From an uncultured Roseburia sp. (GTDB lineage: Bacteria > Bacillota > Clostridia > Lachnospirales > Lachnospiraceae), in the NCBI GenBank assembly GCA_947628935.1, contig CANRBT010000004.1, positions 1 to 36,988 of the forward strand: a stretch of DNA of 36,988 nucleotides, in the 5' to 3' direction. The position numbers and the translations under genes were made by a program. Positions 1-8,952 of this stretch are shown in pieces. The notes below the pieces were generated by a model that was not told the DNA's origin, did no database searches, and saw only the letters and a list, made by a program, of their open reading frames with translations. Numbering within the stretch: position 1 is the first letter of the stretch; each line of letters opens with the position of its first letter.

Positions 1-69
1 CTGTTTTCTTCTTCTGTTCGGATGAATCCATACTCCATCCCTCCTGTAACATGCTGACGGAGCATCTCT

Positions 70-90
70 ACGAACTTTGAAAAAGTTCGT
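70..90. promoter_or_regulatory. Inverted repeat, operator-like
   Basis: ACGAACTTT-GAA-AAAGTTCGT, perfect 9 bp arms, just downstream of the predicted TSS of the left-edge promoter. Confidence 0.5.
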
Positions 91-104
91 TATCTGCAAC
101 TCTT

Positions 105-133
105 ATTCTACCACCGCTGCGGTCATAATGCAA
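105..133 (-). promoter_or_regulatory. Sigma-A type promoter for a gene leaving the left edge
   Basis: Minus strand TTGCAT-N17-TAGAAT (-35 at 133..128, -10 at 110..105), followed by AGGAGG and an ATG near position 31. Confidence 0.6.
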
Positions 134-141
134 CAAGCGCA

Positions 142-347
142 TCAAACTACTCTTGAAGTCTCTTCCCCCTTAATCTCTCCCACCAGCTTATGCGCCGTTG
201 TACATGAACACATCTCCGATGGCTTTGTTTTCCCTTCTCTTTTACACTGCTCCAGCTTATGCTGTGCTATCTGAATCGCCTTTTCCTCGTCACAACCTTG
301 CAAAGTTTTCCATACATCAGCTCATCAGACTTGGGATTGCTGGTCAT
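142..347 (-). pseudogene. Frameshifted short ORF remnant of unknown family
   Basis: Minus strand ATG at 347 gives MTSNPKSDELMYGKL...; an overlapping -1 frame continues as LQGCDEEKAIQIAQHKLEQCKREGKTKPSEMCSCTTAHKLVGEIKGEETSRVV and stops at 142. The two halves join with a one-base shift. Confidence 0.4.
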
Positions 348-418
348 CTCGTTACATCCCTTCACTTGATACTATAGGAAGAGGATGATAATTGACAGCA
401 GTGGCTTGCAGAAAGCCG

Positions 419-949
419 TCAGACGCAGAAAGGTCTTTTCCTGCACACCAGCACCGCCGCCAATGTTCCGATACACGCCCCCGCCAGCACATCCGTCGGA
501 AAATGCACACCGACGTAAAGTCTCGAGAGCGCGATCAGCGCAGCGAGCACGAGCGCCGGGATCCCAATCCTTCTCGGGCACATCAAAAAGATCACGGCCG
601 CCGCCGCAAAGGCGCAGCCGGAATGCCCTGACGGAAACGAAAAGTCGCTCTGTGCCTCAATGAGTCTGTGTAACCCTTCCACAGCCTCATAAGGTCTGGT
701 GCGTGCCACCAGACGCTTCAGAAGCATGTTGTTCAGCAGAAAATTCAGCAGCATGGCGCATGCCATACAGATTCCCACCCGGCGCTGTCTGGGAAGCAGC
801 AAAAACAGGACCGCCAGCGCGATCCAGAACCATCCCTTATCCCCCAGATGGGTGACGAATGTCACAATAGGCGTGAGTAGATCGCTCCTCAAATACTCCT
901 GGATCCAGAGAAGGATCGGTCCCTCAAACCGCAGCAAAAGCTCTTCCAT
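419..949 (-). CDS. PAP2-family phosphatase (undecaprenyl-diphosphatase-like)
   Basis: 176 aa multi-TM protein with KRLVARTRP, PSGHSGCAFA and SRLYVGVHFPTDVLAG motifs typical of PAP2 enzymes. Confidence 0.85.
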   Translation of the reverse strand: MEELLLRFEGPILLWIQEYLRSDLLTPIVTFVTHLGDKGWFWIALAVLFLLLPRQRRVGICMACAMLLNFLLNNMLLKRLVARTRPYEAVEGLHRLIEAQSDFSFPSGHSGCAFAAAAVIFLMCPRRIGIPALVLAALIALSRLYVGVHFPTDVLAGACIGTLAAVLVCRKRPFCV

Positions 950-1013
950 AATGATCTCTCCCTTGTAACCATTCCACTACAAACAATATGCTCTCAGACG
1001 AATAAAACCGTAA

Positions 1014-1358
1014 TCAGATCGTTACGTTCAAATTTTCTTCACCCCATTGTTTCATGTGTTCTATTACCGGAATAAAACTTTGACCTAAATCAGTCAATGA
1101 ATACTCCACATGGGGCGGAACTTCTTGAAAATCGTATCGGGAAATGAAACCGTCACTTTCAAGCTCTCTTAATTGTTTTGTTAGACTTGACTCTGTAATA
1201 TCACCTATACACCGACGGAGTTCACCAAAGCGATGTACATTCTGAAAAGCTATATAATATAAAATTTCAATTTTCCATTTTCCACCTAATATTTTTTGCA
1301 GAGTTGAAACAGTACTGCAACGCTGAATTGATAATGCGCTTTTTTTCACAGTCAACAT
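1014..1358 (-). CDS. HxlR-family winged-helix transcriptional regulator
   Basis: 114 aa; LGGKWKIEILYYIAFQNVHRFGELRRCIGDITESSLTKQLRELESDGFISRYDFQEVPPHVEYSLTDLG is a characteristic HxlR/DUF24 domain. Confidence 0.9.
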   Translation of the reverse strand: MLTVKKSALSIQRCSTVSTLQKILGGKWKIEILYYIAFQNVHRFGELRRCIGDITESSLTKQLRELESDGFISRYDFQEVPPHVEYSLTDLGQSFIPVIEHMKQWGEENLNVTI

Positions 1359-1372
1359 CTCCTTTCCGCCGT

Positions 1373-1401
1373 ATTATAACATAGCAAACATCGAAAATCA
1401 A
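1373..1401 (-). promoter_or_regulatory. Promoter of the HxlR regulator gene
   Basis: Minus strand TTGATT-N17-TATAAT. Confidence 0.5.
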
Positions 1402-1420
1402 TGTACCGTAAAAAAATATA

Positions 1421-1469
1421 TACTTCAAAAAAGTACAGTACTTGTTTCATTATGGTACAAGAATATAAT
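1421..1469 (+). promoter_or_regulatory. Promoter and putative HxlR operator for the radical SAM pair
   Basis: TTGTTT (1442-1447)-N16-TATAAT (1464-1469), preceded and overlapped by AAGTACAGTACTT (1431-1443) and TACTT-N5-AAGTA (1421-1435). Confidence 0.55.
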
Positions 1470-1500
1470 GGTACATACAGAACAGAAAGGAGATGCTGCT

Positions 1501-2400
1501 ATGCACTACACTGGAACAATTTGGCGACCGCCCTACGAAGCAGCTTCACTGTTAATTGAGGTTACGGCTGGTTGCACACATCACAAATGTAAATTTTGTA
1601 CTTTGTATAACGATCTGCCATTCCACTTTAGAATGTCGCCGCTGGAAGATATGGAAGCCGACTTGAAAGAAGCCGCTGGTATGTTCAAATTTTGGAACAG
1701 GAAAAAAGCTACCCGCACTTTTCTCACAGGAGCTAATCCGTTTGTTCTGAAACAGGATCGTCTTATGCAGATTTCAGATTTCATTCACAAGTATTTTCCG
1801 GCAAATTTGACGATTGGCTGTTTTTCACGAATCACAGACATTTCATTGAAAACAGATGAAGAATTAGCAGCATTGAGAAATGTCGGGTATGACGGCTTAA
1901 CAATCGGTATTGAAACAGGCGATAATGAGGCCCTGCGTTTTATGAATAAGGGTTATTTATCCTCTGATATTGTGGAACAATGCCGCCGTTTAGATAACGC
2001 AGGGATCAGCTATTATTTCTTTTATCTTACGGGTATATCCGGTGCGGGACGCGGCGAAATGGGAGCAAAACTAACAGCAGAAGTTTGTAACCAAATACAC
2101 CCCAGATTGGTAGGGGCAAATATGCTTACCATCTATCCCGATTCAGAGCTTTTTACAGAGATAAAACGCGGAGCATGGGTTGAGGAAAGCGAAATTGAGA
2201 AATACAAAGAAATCCGTGTTTTAGTTGATAGTTTGACAATCCCAACAACATTTGCAGCTCTTGGAGCTTCTAACGCTTTTAGGCTGTACGGAAAATTGCC
2301 ACAGGATAAAGAAAAACTAATCCGTGATCTTGACAGGATCATTCAAACTACCAGTGAAGAAGAATTACGGGACTATCGAACTCATTTACCACATCTATAA
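1501..2400 (+). CDS. Radical SAM protein (paralogue 1)
   Basis: MHYTGTIWRPPYEAASLLIEVTAGCTHHKCKFCTLYN with a CX4CX2C cluster motif; GIETGDNEALRFMNKGY. Start moved from 1468 to 1501 because AAAGGAG precedes 1501 and ATG 1468 overlaps the predicted -10. Confidence 0.88.
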   Translation: MHYTGTIWRPPYEAASLLIEVTAGCTHHKCKFCTLYNDLPFHFRMSPLEDMEADLKEAAGMFKFWNRKKATRTFLTGANPFVLKQDRLMQISDFIHKYFPANLTIGCFSRITDISLKTDEELAALRNVGYDGLTIGIETGDNEALRFMNKGYLSSDIVEQCRRLDNAGISYYFFYLTGISGAGRGEMGAKLTAEVCNQIHPRLVGANMLTIYPDSELFTEIKRGAWVEESEIEKYKEIRVLVDSLTIPTTFAALGASNAFRLYGKLPQDKEKLIRDLDRIIQTTSEEELRDYRTHLPHL

Positions 2401-2413
2401 GGGAGGTTTTATT

Positions 2414-3301
2414 ATGCACTTTACAGGCAGAACATGGCGACCACCTTATGAAGCACATTCGGTAATCATACAGGCTACTTCCGGCTGCACTTACAGGAAA
2501 TGTAGATTTTGCAGCTTGTATAAAAACGAATGTTTTAGAATGTCGCCCATGGAAGAATTTGAGGAAGATTTAGCCGAGATTAAAACATATCAGCCTTATG
2601 CAAGGAGAATATTTTGGACGGGTGCTAATCCCTTTGCAATGAATTATGAAAATCTCAAGCTGCGAGCATTAACCGTGCGTGATTATTTGATAAAATGTCA
2701 AACTATGGCTATGTTCGCAAGCATCAGAGATATAAAAAATAAAGAAGTATGGCAGCTAAGAAAACTGAAAGCTATGGGTATCAATGGACTAAGTATCGGC
2801 GTTGAAAGTGGCGATGATGAAACTCTTACACTTGCAAACAAGGGCTATACATCCGCTGACATTATCGAGCAGTGCCGAAAGTTAGACGAAGCAAATATGG
2901 AATACTATTTTGTATATATGACCGGACTTGCCGGAAAGGGGGCGGGTTATCGTAATGCAATCCATAGTGCGGAGTTATTCAGTCAATTAAATCCATACTT
3001 CATATCGGTGGATTCTTTGACATTATTTCCGGACACAGAATTGTATCAAATGTCACAGCGGGGGGAATTTGTTCCTGCCGATGAAAAAGAGCGTATTTGT
3101 GAGCTGCAGGTATTCATCAACCACCTGAACATACGGACACATTTATTTGCAAATACCGTTTCCAATTACGCGCCGGTAACGGCATATCTTCCGTATGACC
3201 GGGAAAAAGTAACAAATGAACTTCAATATGTCATAGAGCATACCGATGAACAAACCATGCGGGATTATCGCGCAAGCCTGAAATCGTTAGGAACTTCTTA
3301 A
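2414..3301 (+). CDS. Radical SAM protein (paralogue 2)
   Basis: MHFTGRTWRPPYEAHSVIIQATSGCTYRKCRFCSLYK, same architecture as the upstream gene; GGGAGG RBS directly after the upstream stop supports start 2414. Confidence 0.88.
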   Translation: MHFTGRTWRPPYEAHSVIIQATSGCTYRKCRFCSLYKNECFRMSPMEEFEEDLAEIKTYQPYARRIFWTGANPFAMNYENLKLRALTVRDYLIKCQTMAMFASIRDIKNKEVWQLRKLKAMGINGLSIGVESGDDETLTLANKGYTSADIIEQCRKLDEANMEYYFVYMTGLAGKGAGYRNAIHSAELFSQLNPYFISVDSLTLFPDTELYQMSQRGEFVPADEKERICELQVFINHLNIRTHLFANTVSNYAPVTAYLPYDREKVTNELQYVIEHTDEQTMRDYRASLKSLGTS

Positions 3302-3356
3302 CTTTTTCCGTCCTCGCGAGAACCGGGATTTCCTCTCACCCTCTCCCACGGTTTCA

Positions 3357-4607
3357 TCACCTCCACGAAACCTCTCCCGTCAGCACCTTATGCAGAATAT
3401 CCGCCAGCGGCTCCATCGAATTCATCGCCTCCTGCACAGTGTTTGTCTGGGCGCCGACCTCGATGAGCAGCGTCTTGGGACAGTAATGCATGTTGTAACG
3501 ATACCCCTTCAGATAGATCCGCCTCGTCAGACCGGGGTAATATTCCGCCGCCGTCAGCTGCATCTGGAACGAAACGGCAAGATTGTCCGCTATGTATGGA
3601 TTATAGAGATAATCGATATCCCCCGTGCTCGTCGTCCTGCTCAGTCCGTTAAAAAACATGATCTGCGCCATCGAAACCCCGCCTACCTCGGCCGCCAGCC
3701 TGGTTCCCTCCGGCACGCCGTCCCTGTGCAGATCGATCACCACCTCAATGCCGGGGTTATCCGCCAAAAGCTTTTCCAGCGCAGGCGCCGCGTTGGAATA
3801 GGCATGATCCCGGTCCCCCACGTCGTACTCCCCGCTGTGATGGATCACGGAAAACCCGTATTTCTCCGTCAAAATCTGCGCGAGACGATCCCCGACCCCC
3901 ACAACGCTCGTCGACGGATCCCCGGGGATCGAGTCCGCGTACCCCTCCTGGGAGTGGGTGTGATAGATCAGGATCTGCGGCGTGGACGCGTCGTGCGACA
4001 GGCGCATGTCCCTCCCCAGCAGCGCCTCCGCGTTGAGCTGATCGCTCCCGATCGTCGTCGTGCTGTCCACCTGATAAAAATTCCGGAGCAGATAATCAAA
4101 ATCCGCGAGCTTTTCCAGGGGGATCTGCGCCAGAGGCTGTCCCGGTCCGGCGGATGCCGACGCCCCCGCCGTCCCGTCCGCACCGTTTGGAACAGCCGCA
4201 TCCTCCAGAAGATCCGGCGTGTCCGTCGTGATCACAAGCTCCCCCGTCTCCTCGTCCACATAGTTCTCGTCCGCCGCCTCCTTTGCCAGGATCATCTCGT
4301 AGGACAACGCGCTCTCCACCTCGGTCGGATATCGCTCCAACGCTCCGATTCCCTCGTCGATCAGAAAAAAATGGGACAACACGCGGTCCGCCACGGTCCG
4401 CTCCGCCTCCTCCCCGGCATAACAGATGCCCGGCATGTAGATCTGCAGGACCTCCTCATAGAGCGCTGCACGCAGCCCGCGTCCCAGTTCCCTCGCCTCG
4501 CTCTCCCTTCCGCGAAGGAAAAAGGCGAGTGCCGCTGCCGCCAGCAGGAGAAACAGCATACCTGTCCTTCTCTTTTTTCTCTGAAACCGATCTTGATACG
4601 CACGCAT
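3357..4607 (-). CDS. spoIIP: Stage II sporulation protein P
   Basis: N-terminal TM segment; C-terminal ILIYHTHSQEGY...VGDRLAQILTEKYGFSVIHHSGEYD...VIDLHRDG typical of SpoIIP; adjacent to gpr. Confidence 0.9.
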   Translation of the reverse strand: MRAYQDRFQRKKRRTGMLFLLLAAAALAFFLRGRESEARELGRGLRAALYEEVLQIYMPGICYAGEEAERTVADRVLSHFFLIDEGIGALERYPTEVESALSYEMILAKEAADENYVDEETGELVITTDTPDLLEDAAVPNGADGTAGASASAGPGQPLAQIPLEKLADFDYLLRNFYQVDSTTTIGSDQLNAEALLGRDMRLSHDASTPQILIYHTHSQEGYADSIPGDPSTSVVGVGDRLAQILTEKYGFSVIHHSGEYDVGDRDHAYSNAAPALEKLLADNPGIEVVIDLHRDGVPEGTRLAAEVGGVSMAQIMFFNGLSRTTSTGDIDYLYNPYIADNLAVSFQMQLTAAEYYPGLTRRIYLKGYRYNMHYCPKTLLIEVGAQTNTVQEAMNSMEPLADILHKVLTGEVSWR

Positions 4608-4635
4608 ATAGTAATCTATGCGCGATCCGATGCTC

Positions 4636-5613
4636 TTATGATCTCCACGCGCAGGAAGCCCTCATGCACGCCTCGGAAAACGCGATGTTAAGCCCCTCGG
4701 AAATCGTGTAGCTCAAGCGCTTGACCGACTCGTCGATATCCTTCGGCGTGACGAACATCGTGTTAAGGTTTGGCGAAAGCAGCTCCCGGATCAGCTCGTA
4801 TTTCTCCGCATCGTTCAGCTCCTCGAGGGAAGTCCCGACCTGGGCGAATGCCTCGCTCTGCGTGAGCGCCGTCACGAGATTGTACATCGTGTCATTCACG
4901 ATCGTCGCCGCATCCACCACAGTCGGAATACCGATGGAGATCACGGGAACGCCCAGGCTCTTCTCGTTCAGCCCGTGTCTGTGATTTCCGACGCCGCTGC
5001 CGGGATTGATGCCTGTGTCCGTGACCTGGATCGTGCGGTTCAGCCGCTTCGTACTGCGCGCGGCAAGGGCATCGACCGCCACCACCAGATCCGGCTTGGT
5101 CTCCCGTATGATCCCCTTGAGGATCTCCACGCTCTCCATTCCGGTCTGCGCCATCACGCCCGGGACAATGCTGCTGACGCGGTTCACCTTTTCCTCCCCA
5201 AAGGCATACTTTCCGTACTCCTCGATCACATGGCGCGTAATGAACAGATTGTCGACGACCCGGGGACCCAGCGCATCCGGCGTCACGGCCCGGTTTCCCA
5301 ATCCCGCCACGAGCACGGAGCACTCCTCCTTTTTGACCGGAGCCAGCTTCCGGATGACCCTTGCGAGCTGCTCGGACACCTCGCGGTGGTAATCCTCGTC
5401 CTCCTCGTCCATATTGCCCGCCTCGATCGTAATGTAGGTCCCTTTGGGCTTGCCCATCGTTTTTGCACCGTTTTCCGTCTCAATGACCACAGTACTGATC
5501 GTGAGGTTTCGGTCGACCTTTTCCTCCAGGAATCGAACGCCCTTCAGCTCAATGTGATCCTCCTGCATCTTTTCCTGCGTCTCCAATGCCAGGTCGGTAC
5601 GAATCTGATACAT
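4636..5613 (-). CDS. gpr: Germination protease GPR (spore protease)
   Basis: MYQIRTDLALETQE..., VLVAGLGNRAVTPDALGPRVV, IVPGVMAQTGMESVEILKG; next to spoIIP. Confidence 0.93.
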   Translation of the reverse strand: MYQIRTDLALETQEKMQEDHIELKGVRFLEEKVDRNLTISTVVIETENGAKTMGKPKGTYITIEAGNMDEEDEDYHREVSEQLARVIRKLAPVKKEECSVLVAGLGNRAVTPDALGPRVVDNLFITRHVIEEYGKYAFGEEKVNRVSSIVPGVMAQTGMESVEILKGIIRETKPDLVVAVDALAARSTKRLNRTIQVTDTGINPGSGVGNHRHGLNEKSLGVPVISIGIPTVVDAATIVNDTMYNLVTALTQSEAFAQVGTSLEELNDAEKYELIRELLSPNLNTMFVTPKDIDESVKRLSYTISEGLNIAFSEACMRASCAWRS

Positions 5614-5707
5614 AATTCCCTCCATGCACTTGTACGTTCTTATCCTTACTTTTCCCGCCGCAAAACGAATTTATCCGCATATTTTTAAGGATTTTACCGA
5701 TTTTCTC

Positions 5708-5736
5708 TTGACAAGAAAAAAAGAATGACCTACAAT
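5708..5736 (+). promoter_or_regulatory. rpsT promoter
   Basis: TTGACA-N17-TACAAT. Confidence 0.75.
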
Positions 5737-5822
5737 ACATTAGTATGTTTACATTGAACTGTCCGTGTCCGGCTTTGATGTAACGATCAGGAACGATACC
5801 ACAGATATGGGAGGTGGAAGAA

Positions 5823-6086
5823 TTGGCTAACATTAAATCTGCAAAGAAGCGTATTCTGGTGACAGAGGTCAGAACTGCCAGAAATAAGTCTATCAGGAGC
5901 GAGGTGAAGACTTCGATCAAGAAGGTCGAGGCTGCGGTCGCTGCGAAGGACAAGGAGGCTGCAAAGGCTGCTCTCTCTCATGCGATCTCCAAGATCGAGA
6001 GCGCCGCTTCCAAGGGCGTTTACCACAAGAACAACGCTGCCAGAAAGGTTTCCCGTTTGACCAAGCTTGTCAACGGGGTCGCTTAA
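5823..6086 (+). CDS. rpsT: 30S ribosomal protein S20
   Basis: (M)[38 protein letters not shown]; start reassigned to TTG at 5823 after GGGAGGTG. Confidence 0.93.
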   Translation: MANIKSAKKRILVTEVRTARNKSIRSEVKTSIKKVEAAVAAKDKEAAKAALSHAISKIESAASKGVYHKNNAARKVSRLTKLVNGVA

Positions 6087-6100
6087 ACGAACATAGACGC

Positions 6101-6134
6101 AAAAAACACCGGTTCCGTCATACCGGTGTTTTTT
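6101..6134. terminator. Bidirectional intrinsic terminator between rpsT and holA
   Basis: AAAAAACACCGGT-N8-ACCGGTGTTTTTT hairpin in the convergent intergenic region. Confidence 0.85.
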
Positions 6135-6153
6135 TCATGCCAAAAGGATGCCT

Positions 6154-7152
6154 CTAACAGCTATAACGCAGCAAAAAGATCTCCACCGCCATACGATCCG
6201 CCATCCGTCCGGTCTTCACAGCCTCCTCCAGCTCTGCGCCCTCGCTCAGCGCTTCGCGGATCTTTTCCATCGAAAATCCCTTTGCCTGTCCCATATTGCG
6301 CTTTACGGCAAACTCCGGGATCCCCGCCTTCGCCGCCATCGTCTTCTGATCGATGCCCTTCCCCATCATGTCGCGGATCGAGAGAAGGATCCGAAATTGC
6401 CGTATGATGAGAGACAGGATGTCCAACGGCTCCTCCCTTACATTCAAAAGATCGTAATACAGATTCAACGCCTTTTTCTGCCTGTGCTCCGCGATCGCAT
6501 TGACCATCTCAAAGATCCTGTTCGTCGTCTGCTCCGTCACGATCGCCTGCACATCCGCGGCTTCGATGACATCCTTGTCCATGGTATAGCTCAACAGCTT
6601 CTCGAGCTCTCTGTCGATGTTCCCCATATCGGTTCCCGTCTTGTCGAGGAACAGCGTCATCACAGAAGGGGTGATCTTTTTCCCCTCCTTCTTCAGGCGG
6701 GTCAGGATCCAGCGCGTTAAAAGCTCCTCCTTCTGTTTGGAAAACTCGACCACGCATCCCGCCTTCTGTACCGCCTTATACATTTTCGAGCGCTTGTCAA
6801 CCTCATCCTCCACAAAAAGGAAATGCGTCGTCGGCGCACATTGCGGCAGATACTCGGCCAGCGGCTCGCATGCGCTCCTGAAGAAACCGCTCGACTCGAC
6901 CAGGATCACTCTGCGGTCTGCAAAGAAGGGAAGCGTCTCCGCAAGATCGATCAGCGCATGGGGATCGATATCCCTGCCCTCAAAGGCATTGTAATTCATG
7001 CTGTCGCCCGTCTGCAGCGCGCCTGCGTCCTCCCCGATGAGGGCGTTTCTCAGCTTATTGCGGTACTGCTTCTTCAGATAATTCTCCTCCCCGTAGAGCA
7101 GGTATACCTGGCAAAAGCTGCCGGTCCTGATATCCTCGTCGATCTTTTTCAT
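6154..7152 (-). CDS. holA: DNA polymerase III subunit delta
   Basis: CQVYLLYGEENYLKKQYRNKLRNAL, LAETLPFFADRRVILVE; adjacent to comEC and rpsT as in other Firmicutes. Confidence 0.9.
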   Translation of the reverse strand: MKKIDEDIRTGSFCQVYLLYGEENYLKKQYRNKLRNALIGEDAGALQTGDSMNYNAFEGRDIDPHALIDLAETLPFFADRRVILVESSGFFRSACEPLAEYLPQCAPTTHFLFVEDEVDKRSKMYKAVQKAGCVVEFSKQKEELLTRWILTRLKKEGKKITPSVMTLFLDKTGTDMGNIDRELEKLLSYTMDKDVIEAADVQAIVTEQTTNRIFEMVNAIAEHRQKKALNLYYDLLNVREEPLDILSLIIRQFRILLSIRDMMGKGIDQKTMAAKAGIPEFAVKRNMGQAKGFSMEKIREALSEGAELEEAVKTGRMADRMAVEIFLLRYSC

Positions 7153-7176
7153 GATACCTCCGGGACCCTCTCCCCT

Positions 7177-8844
7177 TTAACGCCTTTTCAGGCGGAACTT
7201 CCGGATCTGCTCCTTCAACAGCACAGCCTGCTGGCTGAGCTCCTGGCTGGTCGCCGCGCTCTCCTCCGCAGTAGCCGAATTGGTCTGCACCACATCGGAG
7301 ATCTGGCTGATCTGCTCCCTGATCTGGAACACCTCGTCCGCCTGCGTGCGGGCGGCGTCCGCGATCCGGTTCATGACCTCGACGATCTCCTGCGTTCCCT
7401 CCGCGCCTGCCTCCAGCTGCTCCGCCGTCTCGTTGGCAATGCGCGTGCCGTGCTCTACCGCCGCGATGGAACGCTCGATCAGATCCGTCGTTGTCTTGGA
7501 CGCATCGGCGCTGCGCACAGCCAGATCCCGCACTTCCTCCGCTACCACGGCAAAGCCCATCCCCGCCTCGCCCGCGCGCGCTGCCTCCACGGAGGCGTTC
7601 AGCGCGAGGATATTGGTCTGCGAGGAGATCGTCTCGATCGTCTTGATGATCTTTTTGATCTCTCCCGACCGCTCGCTGATCTCCTGCATGGCGCGGATCA
7701 TCTCCTGCATCCTGCGGTTGCTCTCCATGATCTGAGCGCTCACCATCGTGACCTTCTCGTTCGCCTGATCCACATTCTCCGCCGTGCTCTTCACCTGCTC
7801 GGAGATCGCCTGGATGTTGCCGTCCAGATCATCCACAGTGCTCGCCTGCTCGACCGCGCCCTGGCTCAGCGCCGTCGCCCCGATCGCCATCTGCTCCGCG
7901 CCGCTCGACACGCAGTCGGAGCTCTCCGTGATCTGCCCTAACGTACCGTTGAGCTTTGCGAGGATGTCGTCCAGCGATTCCTTGATCGACACGAAATCAC
8001 CCACATAGTCCAGCTTGGTCTCCACAGTGAGATTGCCGTCCACAATGGCGCGGAGCACCTCGGAGATCTCTCCGATATACCCGCTCAGACGATCCATCGT
8101 GTGTTCAAAGGTTCTTGCCAGAAAGCCCAGCTCGTCGTTGGAACGGATATCGACCCTCCTGATCTCCTTCCGGATGCCGAGGTCCCCCTGCTCCATGACC
8201 TGTGCGAGCGCCGTCAGCTTTGCCAGCGGGCTGATGACCGTACAGCGCATGAATACCGCCAGAAGCAGGATGCACACGACCGTCAGCGCGAGTCCGCCCG
8301 CGATCGCCATCTGCACGGTATGATTGATGTGCGCTGTAGCGTCCGCCATCGAGATGCCCGCAAAGATCAGCCCGTCGATCTCCCCGTTTTCGTCTCTCGT
8401 CGGCACGTAGGAGCACAGATGATCCACGCCCAGGATCTGCGCCTGTCCCACATAGGACTGCCCCTGCTCCAGGATCAGCGGCGTCAGCTCCTCCGAGAGC
8501 GTCGTGCCGACCAGGCTCTCCCCGTCCTGCACGATCGTCGTGTAGGTGCGCACATTTCCGCGAAAGATCGTGAACTCACAGCCCAGCTGCTCCTTCAAGT
8601 CGTAAAGCAGCTGCGTCTTGTCCTCCGGTCCGTCATAGTCCTGCAGCTCATAGGCAAGCATATTCGTGCCCGACACGCACTGATCCTGCAGCATGTCCAT
8701 CGTGAGCTTGCGGAACATGGAGACGCTCAGCTCGACCACGATCACAATGCTGACGATCAGCATGCACGCCAGCGCCAGACTCACCTTCCATCCCAGATGC
8801 CTGATCCTTTGTTTATCTTTCTTTTCTTTTTTCATTCTATCCAC
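7177..8844 (-). CDS. Methyl-accepting chemotaxis protein
   Basis: N-terminal TM, extracellular sensor, second TM, HAMP, and signalling domain with [40 protein letters not shown]. Confidence 0.95.
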   Translation of the reverse strand: MDRMKKEKKDKQRIRHLGWKVSLALACMLIVSIVIVVELSVSMFRKLTMDMLQDQCVSGTNMLAYELQDYDGPEDKTQLLYDLKEQLGCEFTIFRGNVRTYTTIVQDGESLVGTTLSEELTPLILEQGQSYVGQAQILGVDHLCSYVPTRDENGEIDGLIFAGISMADATAHINHTVQMAIAGGLALTVVCILLLAVFMRCTVISPLAKLTALAQVMEQGDLGIRKEIRRVDIRSNDELGFLARTFEHTMDRLSGYIGEISEVLRAIVDGNLTVETKLDYVGDFVSIKESLDDILAKLNGTLGQITESSDCVSSGAEQMAIGATALSQGAVEQASTVDDLDGNIQAISEQVKSTAENVDQANEKVTMVSAQIMESNRRMQEMIRAMQEISERSGEIKKIIKTIETISSQTNILALNASVEAARAGEAGMGFAVVAEEVRDLAVRSADASKTTTDLIERSIAAVEHGTRIANETAEQLEAGAEGTQEIVEVMNRIADAARTQADEVFQIREQISQISDVVQTNSATAEESAATSQELSQQAVLLKEQIRKFRLKRR

Positions 8845-8952
8845 CCCAGCCTCTTTTGTCTGTCCGTGCCCGTCATCCGACAGGACACCAGTACCTTTTT
8901 CTATTGTACTACGAAACCGGAAAAACTGCTACCACAAGATTTGTTTAGAGCT

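Noticed and set aside
77-274. 65 aa plus-strand ORF
   Set aside because: Overlaps the minus-strand promoter and remnant; no RBS or recognisable sequence.
1-3301. Integrated mobile element
   Set aside because: Lower GC and a gene remnant are suggestive, but no integrase, transposase, terminal repeats or att duplication is visible inside the window.
3302-3356. Terminator between radical SAM paralogue 2 and spoIIP
   Set aside because: Convergent genes, but no convincing hairpin plus U tract found in this gap.
3390-4691. 433 aa plus-strand ORF
   Set aside because: Antisense to spoIIP; Arg/His/Gln-rich with no domain signature.
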